Below are positions 4,728-11,235 of a DNA stretch of 11,340 nucleotides, in pieces. The stretch is from CAZOMR01 sp964580655 (GTDB taxonomy: Bacteria; RBG-13-61-14; CAZOMR01). Position 1 is the stretch's first letter, and every line of letters starts with the position of its first letter. Location: the NCBI GenBank assembly GCA_964580655.1, contig CAZOMR010000102.1, positions 1 through 11,340 of the forward strand. The letters run 5' to 3'. The translations under genes and the position numbers were made by a program. The notes below the pieces were generated by a model. That model was not told the DNA's origin, made no database searches, and saw only the letters and a list, made by a program, of their open reading frames with translations.

Positions 4728-7462
4728 CACACCACGATGTTAACAAGCCTATTGGGAACAACAATGATTTTCTTGATCTCTTTGCCCTCAGTGTAAGCCT
4801 GGATGCGCTCGTGTGCCAGGGCCAGCTTCTTCAGATCCTCTTTACCAGCGCTCGTGGGCACGGCAATCTTTGCCCGGACCTTGCCGTTGACCTGGATGAC
4901 CAGCTCAAACTCCTCCATCTCCAGTGCGCGCGGGTCATGCTCCGGCCATAGAAGCCGGAAAGTGCTTTCAGTGCGTCCGAGTTCGTGCCATATCTCTTCG
5001 CTGAGGTGAGGTGTGAAGGGATTGAGCAGAGTGATCAAGGTCTCGATGCCATCGCGCATAAGCGCAAGCCGGGCATCGGGATTGTCGCCTTTATCCGGAT
5101 CAAAGCCCGCGAGCGTGTTATACAGTTCCATCATGGCCGCGATTGCGGTGTTAAAGAGAAACCGGTCTATGCGGTCCCCTACATCGCGAATGGTCTGATG
5201 TATCTTGCGATATAGCGCGGCCTCATCAGGATGACCGGAGAGGTAGTCGTAGCTTCGGTTTTCAGGGGCCTGGATACCCTTGATCCTGTCCATGTATCTG
5301 GCCGCGAGAGTCCAGACGCGATTGAGGAACCGGTAACATCCCTGCACCCCTTCATCGCTCCAGTCTATCTCCTTTTCCGGGGGCGAGGCGAACAGGCCGA
5401 AGAGACGAACCGTGTCGGCACCGTATTTCTCGATCATCTCTCCCGGCTCGACCACGTTCTTCTTGGACTTGCTCATCTTCTCCTTTCGGCCCGCAACTAT
5501 TGGCAGACCGCAGACCGGACATTTGCCGTCCTTAACCTCGTTCGGAAAGAAGTAGCCGTGCCCTTTGCACACCTTTATCGGGGGCTTGCCTTCTTCCTGA
5601 CGCTCTCCCACAGGCGCGCCGCAGAACCGGCATGTGTGATCCTCGGTGATGTCCGCTGGCTTGAGCTCGCCGTGTCCGGGGCAGAAGAGGGTCTCCTTGA
5701 TCACCATGCCCTGTGTGAGAAGATTGGTAAAAGGCTCGTCGTGCTTGAGGTACCCGAGGTCTCTGAGTACCTTGGTGTAAAAGCGCGAATACAACAGGTG
5801 CATGACCGCATGCTCGATTCCTCCCACATACTGATCCACGGGAAGCCAGTAATCCACATCCTTTTCATCAAAGGGCGCGGTATCGCAAACGGGGGATGCA
5901 TACCTGTCAAAATACCAGCTTGATTCAACAAAGGTGTCCATCGTGTCGGTCTCGCGGCGAGCAGGTCCCTTGCAATTCGGACAAGTGGTCTTGAGCCATG
6001 ACTCAGCCCGGGCCAAAGGATTGCCCTTACTGAAATCAATGGGTATATCCGTGGGCAGTTTCACGGGAAGGTCTTTCTCCGCAACCGGCACGATGCCGCA
6101 TTTATCGCAGTAGATGATCGGAATAGGCGCTCCCCAGTAACGCTGACGCGATATGAGCCAGTCCCGGATGCGGTAGTTTATCGCAGGCCCTCCCAGGTCA
6201 TGCTCCGCAAGGTAGTCCGCAATGACCCTCCTGAACTCCTCGCTCTTCATGCCGTTGTAATCTCCGGAGTTGATCATTATCCCTTCCCCGGTGTATGCCT
6301 CTGTCATGGTCTCGGATTTCAGCTCCGGCTCGCCCACAGGCTGGACCACCGGGATCAGCTCAAGCCCGTATTCCTTTGCGAACTCGAAGTCGCGCTGGTC
6401 GTGTGTGGGCACGGCCATGACCGATCCCGTGCCGTAATCCATGAGCACAAAATTAGCTACATAGACCGGCATACGCTTTCCGGTCATGGGGTTTGTGCAG
6501 TATGCCCCGGTAAAAACGCCTTCCTTTTTATAGTCCTCGGCGGAACGCTTGATCCTGTCCTCGGAACGTACCCGCTCGCAGAGCTCTCGCACCGCGGACT
6601 CTTGCTCCGTGCCCCTTGATAGAATCTCGCAGAGCGGATGTTCCGCGGCAAGGCTCATAAATGTGGCGCCGTAGAGTGTGTCCTGCCGTGTGGTATAGAC
6701 CTCTATCCGACCGATGGACTCCTTTGTATTCGGATCAGTGTAGGTCTTTTCCAGGGGGAATTGAATGTATGCACCGCGGCTTTTTCCGATCCAGTTTCTC
6801 TGCATTACCAGGACCTTCTCGGGCCAGCCTGTGAGTTTATCGGTCCACTCAAGCAGTTCCTCGGCATAGTCCGTGATCTTGAAATACCACTGGGACAGCT
6901 CCTTCTGCCGGACTAGCGTGTCCGGGTGGCGCCAGCAGTATCCGTTTTCCACCTGCTCGTTTGCCAGCACCGTGTCACAGCGGTCGCACCAGTTGACATA
7001 AGACCGGGCCTTGTACACCAGGCCCTTCTCAAGCATCTTGAGAAATATGAGCTGTTCCCACTTGTAATATGAAGGGTCGCATGTGGCGAACTCGCGGCGC
7101 CAGTCGTATGAATACCCGAGCCGCTTGAGCTCGCCTCGCCAGTAGTCAATGTTTTGATAGGTCCACTCGGCCGGGTGAACCTTTTGCTCGATGGCCGCAT
7201 TCTCCGCAGGCAGGCCGAAAGCATCCCAGCCCATGGGATGAAGCACATTGAACCCGCGCATCACTTTATACCGGGTAATGACATCGCCGATGGAATAAAC
7301 CCGCAGGTGTCCCATGTGTATCCGGCCGGAAGGATAGGGGAACATCTCAAGAAGGTAATACTTCTTCTTGCCCGGATATGTCTCCACCTGGAAGATGCCT
7401 TGCTCCTCCCAGAATTTCTGCCACTTGGGCTCAATAAGCGATGGCTGGTATCTGCTATTCAT
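4727..7462 (-). CDS. leuS: Leucyl-tRNA synthetase with zinc-rich leucine-specific insert
   Basis: A 911-residue class I synthetase that charges tRNA-Leu. Visible parts are RYQPSLIEPKWQKFWEE at the start, the HIGH box as HMGH (49-52), a zinc-type region with NWCDRCDTVLANEQ, and the CP1 editing domain with TTRQDTLYGATF and AVPTHDQRDFEFA. Further on come a second zinc motif (YCDKCG ... CPNCKGPARRETDT), ESSWYFDRY, KMSKS (662-666) and a C-terminal tRNA-binding region ending NRLVNIVV. Residues about 594-655, just before KMSKS, hold two tandem Cys/His zinc-ribbon units, which explains the length above the usual ~860. I chose ATG 7462 because MNSRYQPSLIEPKW is the normal family N-terminus; the frame stays open to an ATG at 7534, which would add 24 non-family residues. 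First gene of the leuS-ribF-UPF0104 operon. Confidence 0.97.
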   Translation of the reverse strand: MNSRYQPSLIEPKWQKFWEEQGIFQVETYPGKKKYYLLEMFPYPSGRIHMGHLRVYSIGDVITRYKVMRGFNVLHPMGWDAFGLPAENAAIEQKVHPAEWTYQNIDYWRGELKRLGYSYDWRREFATCDPSYYKWEQLIFLKMLEKGLVYKARSYVNWCDRCDTVLANEQVENGYCWRHPDTLVRQKELSQWYFKITDYAEELLEWTDKLTGWPEKVLVMQRNWIGKSRGAYIQFPLEKTYTDPNTKESIGRIEVYTTRQDTLYGATFMSLAAEHPLCEILSRGTEQESAVRELCERVRSEDRIKRSAEDYKKEGVFTGAYCTNPMTGKRMPVYVANFVLMDYGTGSVMAVPTHDQRDFEFAKEYGLELIPVVQPVGEPELKSETMTEAYTGEGIMINSGDYNGMKSEEFRRVIADYLAEHDLGGPAINYRIRDWLISRQRYWGAPIPIIYCDKCGIVPVAEKDLPVKLPTDIPIDFSKGNPLARAESWLKTTCPNCKGPARRETDTMDTFVESSWYFDRYASPVCDTAPFDEKDVDYWLPVDQYVGGIEHAVMHLLYSRFYTKVLRDLGYLKHDEPFTNLLTQGMVIKETLFCPGHGELKPADITEDHTCRFCGAPVGERQEEGKPPIKVCKGHGYFFPNEVKDGKCPVCGLPIVAGRKEKMSKSKKNVVEPGEMIEKYGADTVRLFGLFASPPEKEIDWSDEGVQGCYRFLNRVWTLAARYMDRIKGIQAPENRSYDYLSGHPDEAALYRKIHQTIRDVGDRIDRFLFNTAIAAMMELYNTLAGFDPDKGDNPDARLALMRDGIETLITLLNPFTPHLSEEIWHELGRTESTFRLLWPEHDPRALEMEEFELVIQVNGKVRAKIAVPTSAGKEDLKKLALAHERIQAYTEGKEIKKIIVVPNRLVNIVV
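5498..5683 (-). other. Tandem duplicated zinc-ribbon units inside LeuRS
   Basis: Two units share the pattern C-x-GHG-x3-P, an acidic/hydrophobic pair, then C-x2-CG-x-P. Unit 1 uses Cys594, His597, Cys611 and Cys614. Unit 2 uses Cys632, His635, Cys648 and Cys651. The spacings (17 and 16 residues between first and third Cys) are nearly equal, so an internal duplication is the simple reading. They lie in the leucine-specific insert before KMSKS. Confidence 0.75.
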
Positions 7463-7488
7463 GGTATCTATGAATTCTTTGATAAACA

Positions 7489-7511
7489 GGGCAAGGAACC
7501 TGCCCTTGCCC
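7489..7511 (-). promoter_or_regulatory. Perfect 8-bp hairpin in the leuS leader
   Basis: GGGCAAGG (7489-7496) and CCTTGCCC (7504-7511) are exact inverted repeats around a 7-nt loop. In the leuS mRNA the hairpin ends 26 nt before the ATG at 7462 and is followed by TGTTTATC, which is only mildly T-rich. It could be a weak attenuator or a translation-control stem. If translation instead began at 7534 it would lie inside the coding region. No T-box consensus (AGGGTGG) is visible in the leader. Confidence 0.4.
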
Positions 7512-7570
7512 CGAAGCGCATATATTTTTAACATGGCGCAGGGCCAAAGTCAAGCGAAGGCTGGCCGAAG

Positions 7571-7599
7571 TAGCGAGTGGTAGCAAAGGGTGTTATGAT
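7571..7599 (+). promoter_or_regulatory. Candidate sigma70-type promoter for the DUF2961 gene
   Basis: TATGAT (7594-7599) matches five of six -10 bases. The hexamer 17 nt upstream, TAGCGA (7571-7576), matches only three of six -35 bases. A transcript from here would have a leader of roughly 30 nt. The divergent leuS promoter should lie in the same 172-nt region, but I could not place it convincingly. Confidence 0.25.
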
Positions 7600-7623
7600 T
7601 TTTATTTCAAAGATACATTTGAT

Positions 7624-7629
7624 GGAGGA
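7624..7629 (+). promoter_or_regulatory. Ribosome binding site for the DUF2961 gene
   Basis: GGAGGA, 5 nt before ATG 7635. It is a strong match and fixes the start at the residue that opens the signal peptide. Confidence 0.7.
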
Positions 7630-7634
7630 TAGAC

Positions 7635-8816
7635 ATGAAATCGGGTTTATCTTTTTCGGTTCTCTTGATTCTGTTAGTGGTTGCCCTGCCGCCTTTGTCT
7701 CATGCGCAGATGGAGCGGCTTTTCGTGCCGAGCGAAGATGAATACGGCTCGGTGACCGGATGGAATCATCGCTACCCCGGGATTCCTTCGTGGGTGCCTG
7801 GGACAATATGGCAGGAGATATTCAACCGGAAGTATGTGGAGCTGGCCCCTGGAGAGCGCTACACCCTGGTTGAGCTTGATGGTCCGGGCATTGTGAACCG
7901 GATTTTTTTCACCCTGCCGGTGCGTATTCCTGCGAATAACCTCCGGGCACTGGTGCTCCGGATTTACTGGGATGATGAGGATAACGCGAGCGTGGTCGCG
8001 CCGCTTGGCGATTTTTTTGGAGCGCCCTTTGGCCGATACACTGAGTACGACAGCCAGCCGATGAGCATGCATGGAGGGGGGGTTGTGTGCCGGTTCCTTA
8101 TGCCCTTCAGGAAGCGAGCCAGGATAGAGATTGAAAACGGATGGGACAAAAAGGCTGACCTCGTATTCTTCGGCATCAACTGGTATAAGGTGCCTGAACT
8201 CCCGGATGACATCCTCTACTTTCACGCACTTTGGCGGCGAACCAACCTTACTATTGAGGGCGAACCGCACCTGGTTGCGGACATAAAGGGTCAAGGTAAT
8301 TTCGTGGGGGTTCAACTGTTTCTTCAGAACCGGTCAGATTTTTTATTCAAGGACTTGTTTTCCCTCATGCAACCCGAGGGCTTCGGCATGGGCAACCTGG
8401 AGGGCTGGGAGGAGATATTTATTGACGGCTCGCTCATCCAGCACGGCACCGGGACCGAGGAGTATTTCAATGCCGGAGCGTATTTCGTGCATACGCCATA
8501 TTCGGGAATGTATGAAGGGGTGCACATGAGGAGCTACCTCACAGGCCGGACCAGCACTTACCGGTTCCATGTGCTCGACCCGATTCCATTTAGCGAAAGC
8601 TTCCGCATGATCTGGCACCACGGCCTGCTTGACTCCATCCGCTCCGACTACTCCTCCATTGCATACTGGTATCAGGCCGAGCCTCACACTCCGCAAGCAA
8701 TCCCTGGTCTGGAAGGCCGCATGCCAGTTGGCACCGGGCCTCATATCTTACAGGCCCTGATCCTTTCACCGCTCGTGTTCGGAAACAAGCTCCTCAATGA
8801 TATGATGTTTGAGTGA
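7635..8816 (+). CDS. Secreted DUF2961 (GH172-type) protein
   Basis: A 393-residue exported protein. Residues 1-24 are a Sec signal peptide with a hydrophobic core (VLLILLVVALPPL) and a likely signal peptidase I site after SHA24. The mature part has the DUF2961 landmarks: ELDGPGIVNRIFF (Asp82 on), PLGDFFG (123-129), GTGTEEYF (271-278), PYSGMYEG, YRFHVLDPIPF and YSSIAYWYQ. DUF2961 was reclassified as glycoside hydrolase family GH172, whose characterised members act on difructose dianhydride I or on D-arabinofuranose chains through two Glu residues. Glu275 in GTGTEEYF is the likely counterpart of one, with the second around Glu294; both assignments are inference. Most relatives read GTGTEDYF, so Glu276 in place of Asp is a small variation. 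Substrate unknown. The next gene, an AP-superfamily lipoprotein, begins about 80 nt later on the same strand. Confidence 0.88.
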   Translation: MKSGLSFSVLLILLVVALPPLSHAQMERLFVPSEDEYGSVTGWNHRYPGIPSWVPGTIWQEIFNRKYVELAPGERYTLVELDGPGIVNRIFFTLPVRIPANNLRALVLRIYWDDEDNASVVAPLGDFFGAPFGRYTEYDSQPMSMHGGGVVCRFLMPFRKRARIEIENGWDKKADLVFFGINWYKVPELPDDILYFHALWRRTNLTIEGEPHLVADIKGQGNFVGVQLFLQNRSDFLFKDLFSLMQPEGFGMGNLEGWEEIFIDGSLIQHGTGTEEYFNAGAYFVHTPYSGMYEGVHMRSYLTGRTSTYRFHVLDPIPFSESFRMIWHHGLLDSIRSDYSSIAYWYQAEPHTPQAIPGLEGRMPVGTGPHILQALILSPLVFGNKLLNDMMFE

Positions 8817-8896
8817 GTCATGGTCGCTTCTCAGGGTTAGACTGCCAGGAATGCAATCCGGGTTATTTCTTGATTTTTTATTCAACCAGAGAATCT

Positions 8897-10252
8897 ATGT
8901 TAAACTATGAGAAAATGGCTCGCACGCGCAGATGCAAGAAGATAGTTTTGCTCTTCTGGCTTATCCTGTTTAGCCTTGTAGGATGCGAAAGAAGAGATGT
9001 TAACACTCCGGAAGAATGGAATCTTCTCTGGATTGTAATTGATGATCTGAATGTTCATCATGTCGGCTGTTACGGATATGATCGTGGAACAAGTCCAGGT
9101 ATAGATCGGATCGCTCAAGAGGGTGTGCGATTTGAATATTGCATAACCCAGGCCCCCTGGACTTTGCCGAGTTTTGCCTCCATGCTCAGCTCCCTTTATC
9201 CTTATGAACTGGTAATGACCCGCGAGTACCTCCGCCATATTCGAACAGAGGCCGGGGTCGGGAGAAGCTGGGGCTCCAAGAAGATGCCGAATTTTAATTA
9301 CCACTGGTATTGCCCGGTACGAGAAGATGTAAAGCTGTTTTCTGAGATGCTGAAAGAGAGCGGCTTTGAGACCTTTGCCTGGACCGATAACTACTGGCTT
9401 CAGCCGGAAATGTGCGGGCTGGATAGAGGGTTTGATGTTTATCATTATACCGAAAAGACGGATAAATACTACCTGCTGGCAGAGGAAATCCTGGCGGGAA
9501 CAGGTGACTGGATAGAGAAAAAAAAGGATAAAAGATGGTTCGCCTTTGTTCATCTGATGGATCCTCATATTCCATATCATGAGCATCCGGGAATCAGCCT
9601 TGGCGAAAGAGCTATTGACCGATATGATGCCGAGATAGCATATATGGACAAGGAGATAGGCAGATTATTTTCCCGGCTTGTAAAGCTGGGCCTGCGGGAG
9701 CGCACTGTCATAGTTGTCAATGCGGATCACGGAGAGATAATTTCACAGGACGGGACAAGAACCCTGGGACACGGCGTATTGACCCTGGATGTGATGCGAG
9801 TTCCGCTTTTATTTTATTACCCCGGATGCAAAAAGGGCAGGGGGATTAAAGAGGTGGTTCGAAATCTGGATATAATGCCCACCCTGCTTGAGATGCTGAG
9901 GGTGGAAACTTTAGCTGATTTTCACGGGAAAAGCCTGGTTCCGCTTCTTGAAGGACAGCATGAAAGCACTCCTCGCCCGGCATTTTCAATGTCTGCGCTT
10001 CTCGGGCCGGAGAAGATTTCACTCCTGCTTCATGATTGCATGGGAGTTCTCACCCCGGCTCATTACAAGTTGAGCATCGTCAATTTTATGGAAAGCGGGA
10101 AAGATTGCGAGAATGTTAATGATGTTCGACTGGAGTTGATAAATTTTCAGAAGGAAGTCGAGAATTTTCTTTCCACAACCGGCACACAGCCGCCGATTAA
10201 AATAGACCCGGATGACAGGAAAAAGTTAAAGGCCCTGGGATATTTCAAGTAA
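8897..10252 (+). CDS. Sulfatase-like (alkaline phosphatase superfamily) lipoprotein with Thr at the nucleophile position
   Basis: With the start at ATG 8897 (451 residues) the N-terminus has basic residues, a hydrophobic core and the lipobox LVGC (Cys30), so it should be an outer-surface or periplasmic lipoprotein. ATG 8915 fits equally well; neither has a good ribosome site. The frame is open back to GTG 8813 but those residues do not look like protein. Superfamily motifs are VIDDL (Asp49/Asp50), GCYGYDRGTSPGID, APWTLPSFASMLSSLYP, HLMDPHIPYH, NADHGE (Asp277, His278) and LGHG (His292), covering the metal site. In sulfatases the nucleophile motif is C/S-x-P-x-R; here it reads Thr89-L-P-S-F. 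Thr cannot become formylglycine but serves as nucleophile in phosphoethanolamine and phosphoglycerol transferases. It may therefore act on a phosphodiester or be a divergent hydrolase. Sampled lines are about 40% GC against up to 65% in the next gene, which hints at separate ancestry. Confidence 0.8.
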   Translation: MLNYEKMARTRRCKKIVLLFWLILFSLVGCERRDVNTPEEWNLLWIVIDDLNVHHVGCYGYDRGTSPGIDRIAQEGVRFEYCITQAPWTLPSFASMLSSLYPYELVMTREYLRHIRTEAGVGRSWGSKKMPNFNYHWYCPVREDVKLFSEMLKESGFETFAWTDNYWLQPEMCGLDRGFDVYHYTEKTDKYYLLAEEILAGTGDWIEKKKDKRWFAFVHLMDPHIPYHEHPGISLGERAIDRYDAEIAYMDKEIGRLFSRLVKLGLRERTVIVVNADHGEIISQDGTRTLGHGVLTLDVMRVPLLFYYPGCKKGRGIKEVVRNLDIMPTLLEMLRVETLADFHGKSLVPLLEGQHESTPRPAFSMSALLGPEKISLLLHDCMGVLTPAHYKLSIVNFMESGKDCENVNDVRLELINFQKEVENFLSTTGTQPPIKIDPDDRKKLKALGYFK

Positions 10253-10383
10253 TGATGAATTTAGAGAAGAAGTGGTCATTAGTTGTGGTGAGGTTGTCTT
10301 TGCCAGTGGTGTGTGCAAGGTCAATGGCAGGAAACTTTGTCTTCCCTGTTTCGGGCTTGAGGATTGAAGCAGATGTCTTTTGA
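10252..10383 (+). CDS. Possible 43-residue ORF coupled to the upstream gene (uncertain)
   Basis: An ATG at 10252 overlaps the previous stop by one base (TAATG) and opens 43 codons (MMNLEKKWSLVVVRLSLPVV...) that end 11 nt inside the permease gene. It has a basic start and a hydrophobic run, but no family match that I recognise and no ribosome site of its own. It may only be chance in a 120-nt intergenic stretch. Confidence 0.15.
   Translation: MMNLEKKWSLVVVRLSLPVVCARSMAGNFVFPVSGLRIEADVF
10359..10363 (+). promoter_or_regulatory. Ribosome binding site for the TauE/SafE-type permease
   Basis: GAGGA lies 9 nt before ATG 10373. It makes that ATG the likely start rather than the TTG at 10364, which would fall directly on the ribosome site. 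Confidence 0.55.
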
Positions 10384-11137
10384 TTTTATATACCTGACTC
10401 CGGTCGCGTTTCTTCTCATTGCGTTTATCTTCTCCATGCTCGGCATGGGAGGGTCACAAATTTATATACCAATCCTCTTTTGGATGGGCATGGATTTCAA
10501 GACCGAGGCCATCCCGCTTGGCATGTTGCTCAATGTTGTCAACTCATCATCCGCCGCAGTCACATACAGCCGAAAGAAGATGATTGACTGGCGCATGGCC
10601 GTTCCCTTCGGTATAACCATGATCCTCTTTGCACCTCTCGGAGCCTGGCTGAACCTCAACCTTCCTACCAGACCGGTGATCCTGATTTTCGCTCTGTTCA
10701 CAACTGCCGCGGCTATCTTGATGCTAAGCGGCTGGAGGCCAAAGACCGGCAGTCTGCCCCCTTTTCGACGCTCTGCACTTGGCCTTTCCGCCGGAGGGGT
10801 GCTCGGGTTCTTCGCCGGCCTGATTGGAAGGGGAGGCGGGTCATTTGTCGTGCCGCTTCTTTACATCGCAGGCCTCGAGGCCAAGGCCGCGGCCGCGACC
10901 TCGGCGATGGTAGTTACATGCTCCGGCACATCGAGTTTTATCTCTCACCTTTTAACCGCGGCCCGGCCGCAATGGCTTGTCTGGATTCTGTGCATTGCCG
11001 CGGTGCTGGTTGGAAGCCAGTTGGGATCGAGATTCATGGCCGAGAGGCTCAAGCCGAAAGGTGTCAGGGCAATCTTCGGCATAGTGCTTCTAGCCGTTGC
11101 CGCAATACTTATCATCAAGGATGTCCTGATGGGCTAA
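10373..11137 (+). CDS. TauE/SafE family (sulfite exporter-type) permease
   Basis: A 254-residue integral inner-membrane protein with about eight hydrophobic segments in two homologous halves. Half one carries FSMLGMGGSQIYIPILFWMG followed by EAIPLGMLLNVVNSSSAA. Half two carries GLIGRGGGSFVVPLLYIAGL followed by AAAATSAMVVTCSG. The Gly-rich re-entrant motif G-x-G-G-S at the same place in each half is the family hallmark. Members export or import small sulfur-containing or organic anions such as sulfite, sulfoacetate and sulfopropanoate; the substrate of this one cannot be told from sequence. It follows the AP-superfamily lipoprotein by 120 nt on the same strand. A sulfur link is tempting, but the missing sulfatase nucleophile upstream weakens it. 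GC-rich coding, unlike the gene before it. Confidence 0.88.
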   Translation: MSFDFIYLTPVAFLLIAFIFSMLGMGGSQIYIPILFWMGMDFKTEAIPLGMLLNVVNSSSAAVTYSRKKMIDWRMAVPFGITMILFAPLGAWLNLNLPTRPVILIFALFTTAAAILMLSGWRPKTGSLPPFRRSALGLSAGGVLGFFAGLIGRGGGSFVVPLLYIAGLEAKAAAATSAMVVTCSGTSSFISHLLTAARPQWLVWILCIAAVLVGSQLGSRFMAERLKPKGVRAIFGIVLLAVAAILIIKDVLMG

Positions 11138-11203
11138 GTTTTGCAGAGCTAAAGTTATTGTATATATCCCAACGGGCATTAGGGCACATCATTTAATGCA
11201 TCA

Positions 11204-11235
11204 AATCTACAAGGGTGAAGGGGTAGATTGTTTTT
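11204..11235 (+). terminator. Weak rho-independent terminator-like hairpin after the permease
   Basis: AATCTAC (11204-11210) pairs with GTAGATT (11223-11229) around a 12-nt purine-rich loop, followed by GTTTTTA. The stem is 7 bp with only two G-C pairs, so termination would be inefficient. It is the only such structure in the 66 nt or so downstream of the permease stop. Confidence 0.35.

Noticed and set aside
5231..5923. Long open plus-strand frame (about 230 codons) opposite leuS
   Set aside because: It lies wholly inside the well-supported leuS gene, has no recognisable domain, and is explained by GC-biased codons on the other strand.
7463..7534. 24-residue N-terminal extension of LeuRS from ATG 7534
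   Set aside because: The extension does not match LeuRS family N-termini, and no ribosome site was seen before it; the stretch contains a perfect hairpin typical of a leader.
7463..7634. T-box riboswitch upstream of leuS
   Set aside because: No AGGGTGG-type T-box sequence or specifier stem is visible in the 172-nt leader region.
8813..8896. GTG 8813 start for the sulfatase-like gene overlapping the DUF2961 stop
   Set aside because: No ribosome site, and the added residues would place a Cys-rich, unlikely stretch before a standard lipoprotein signal.
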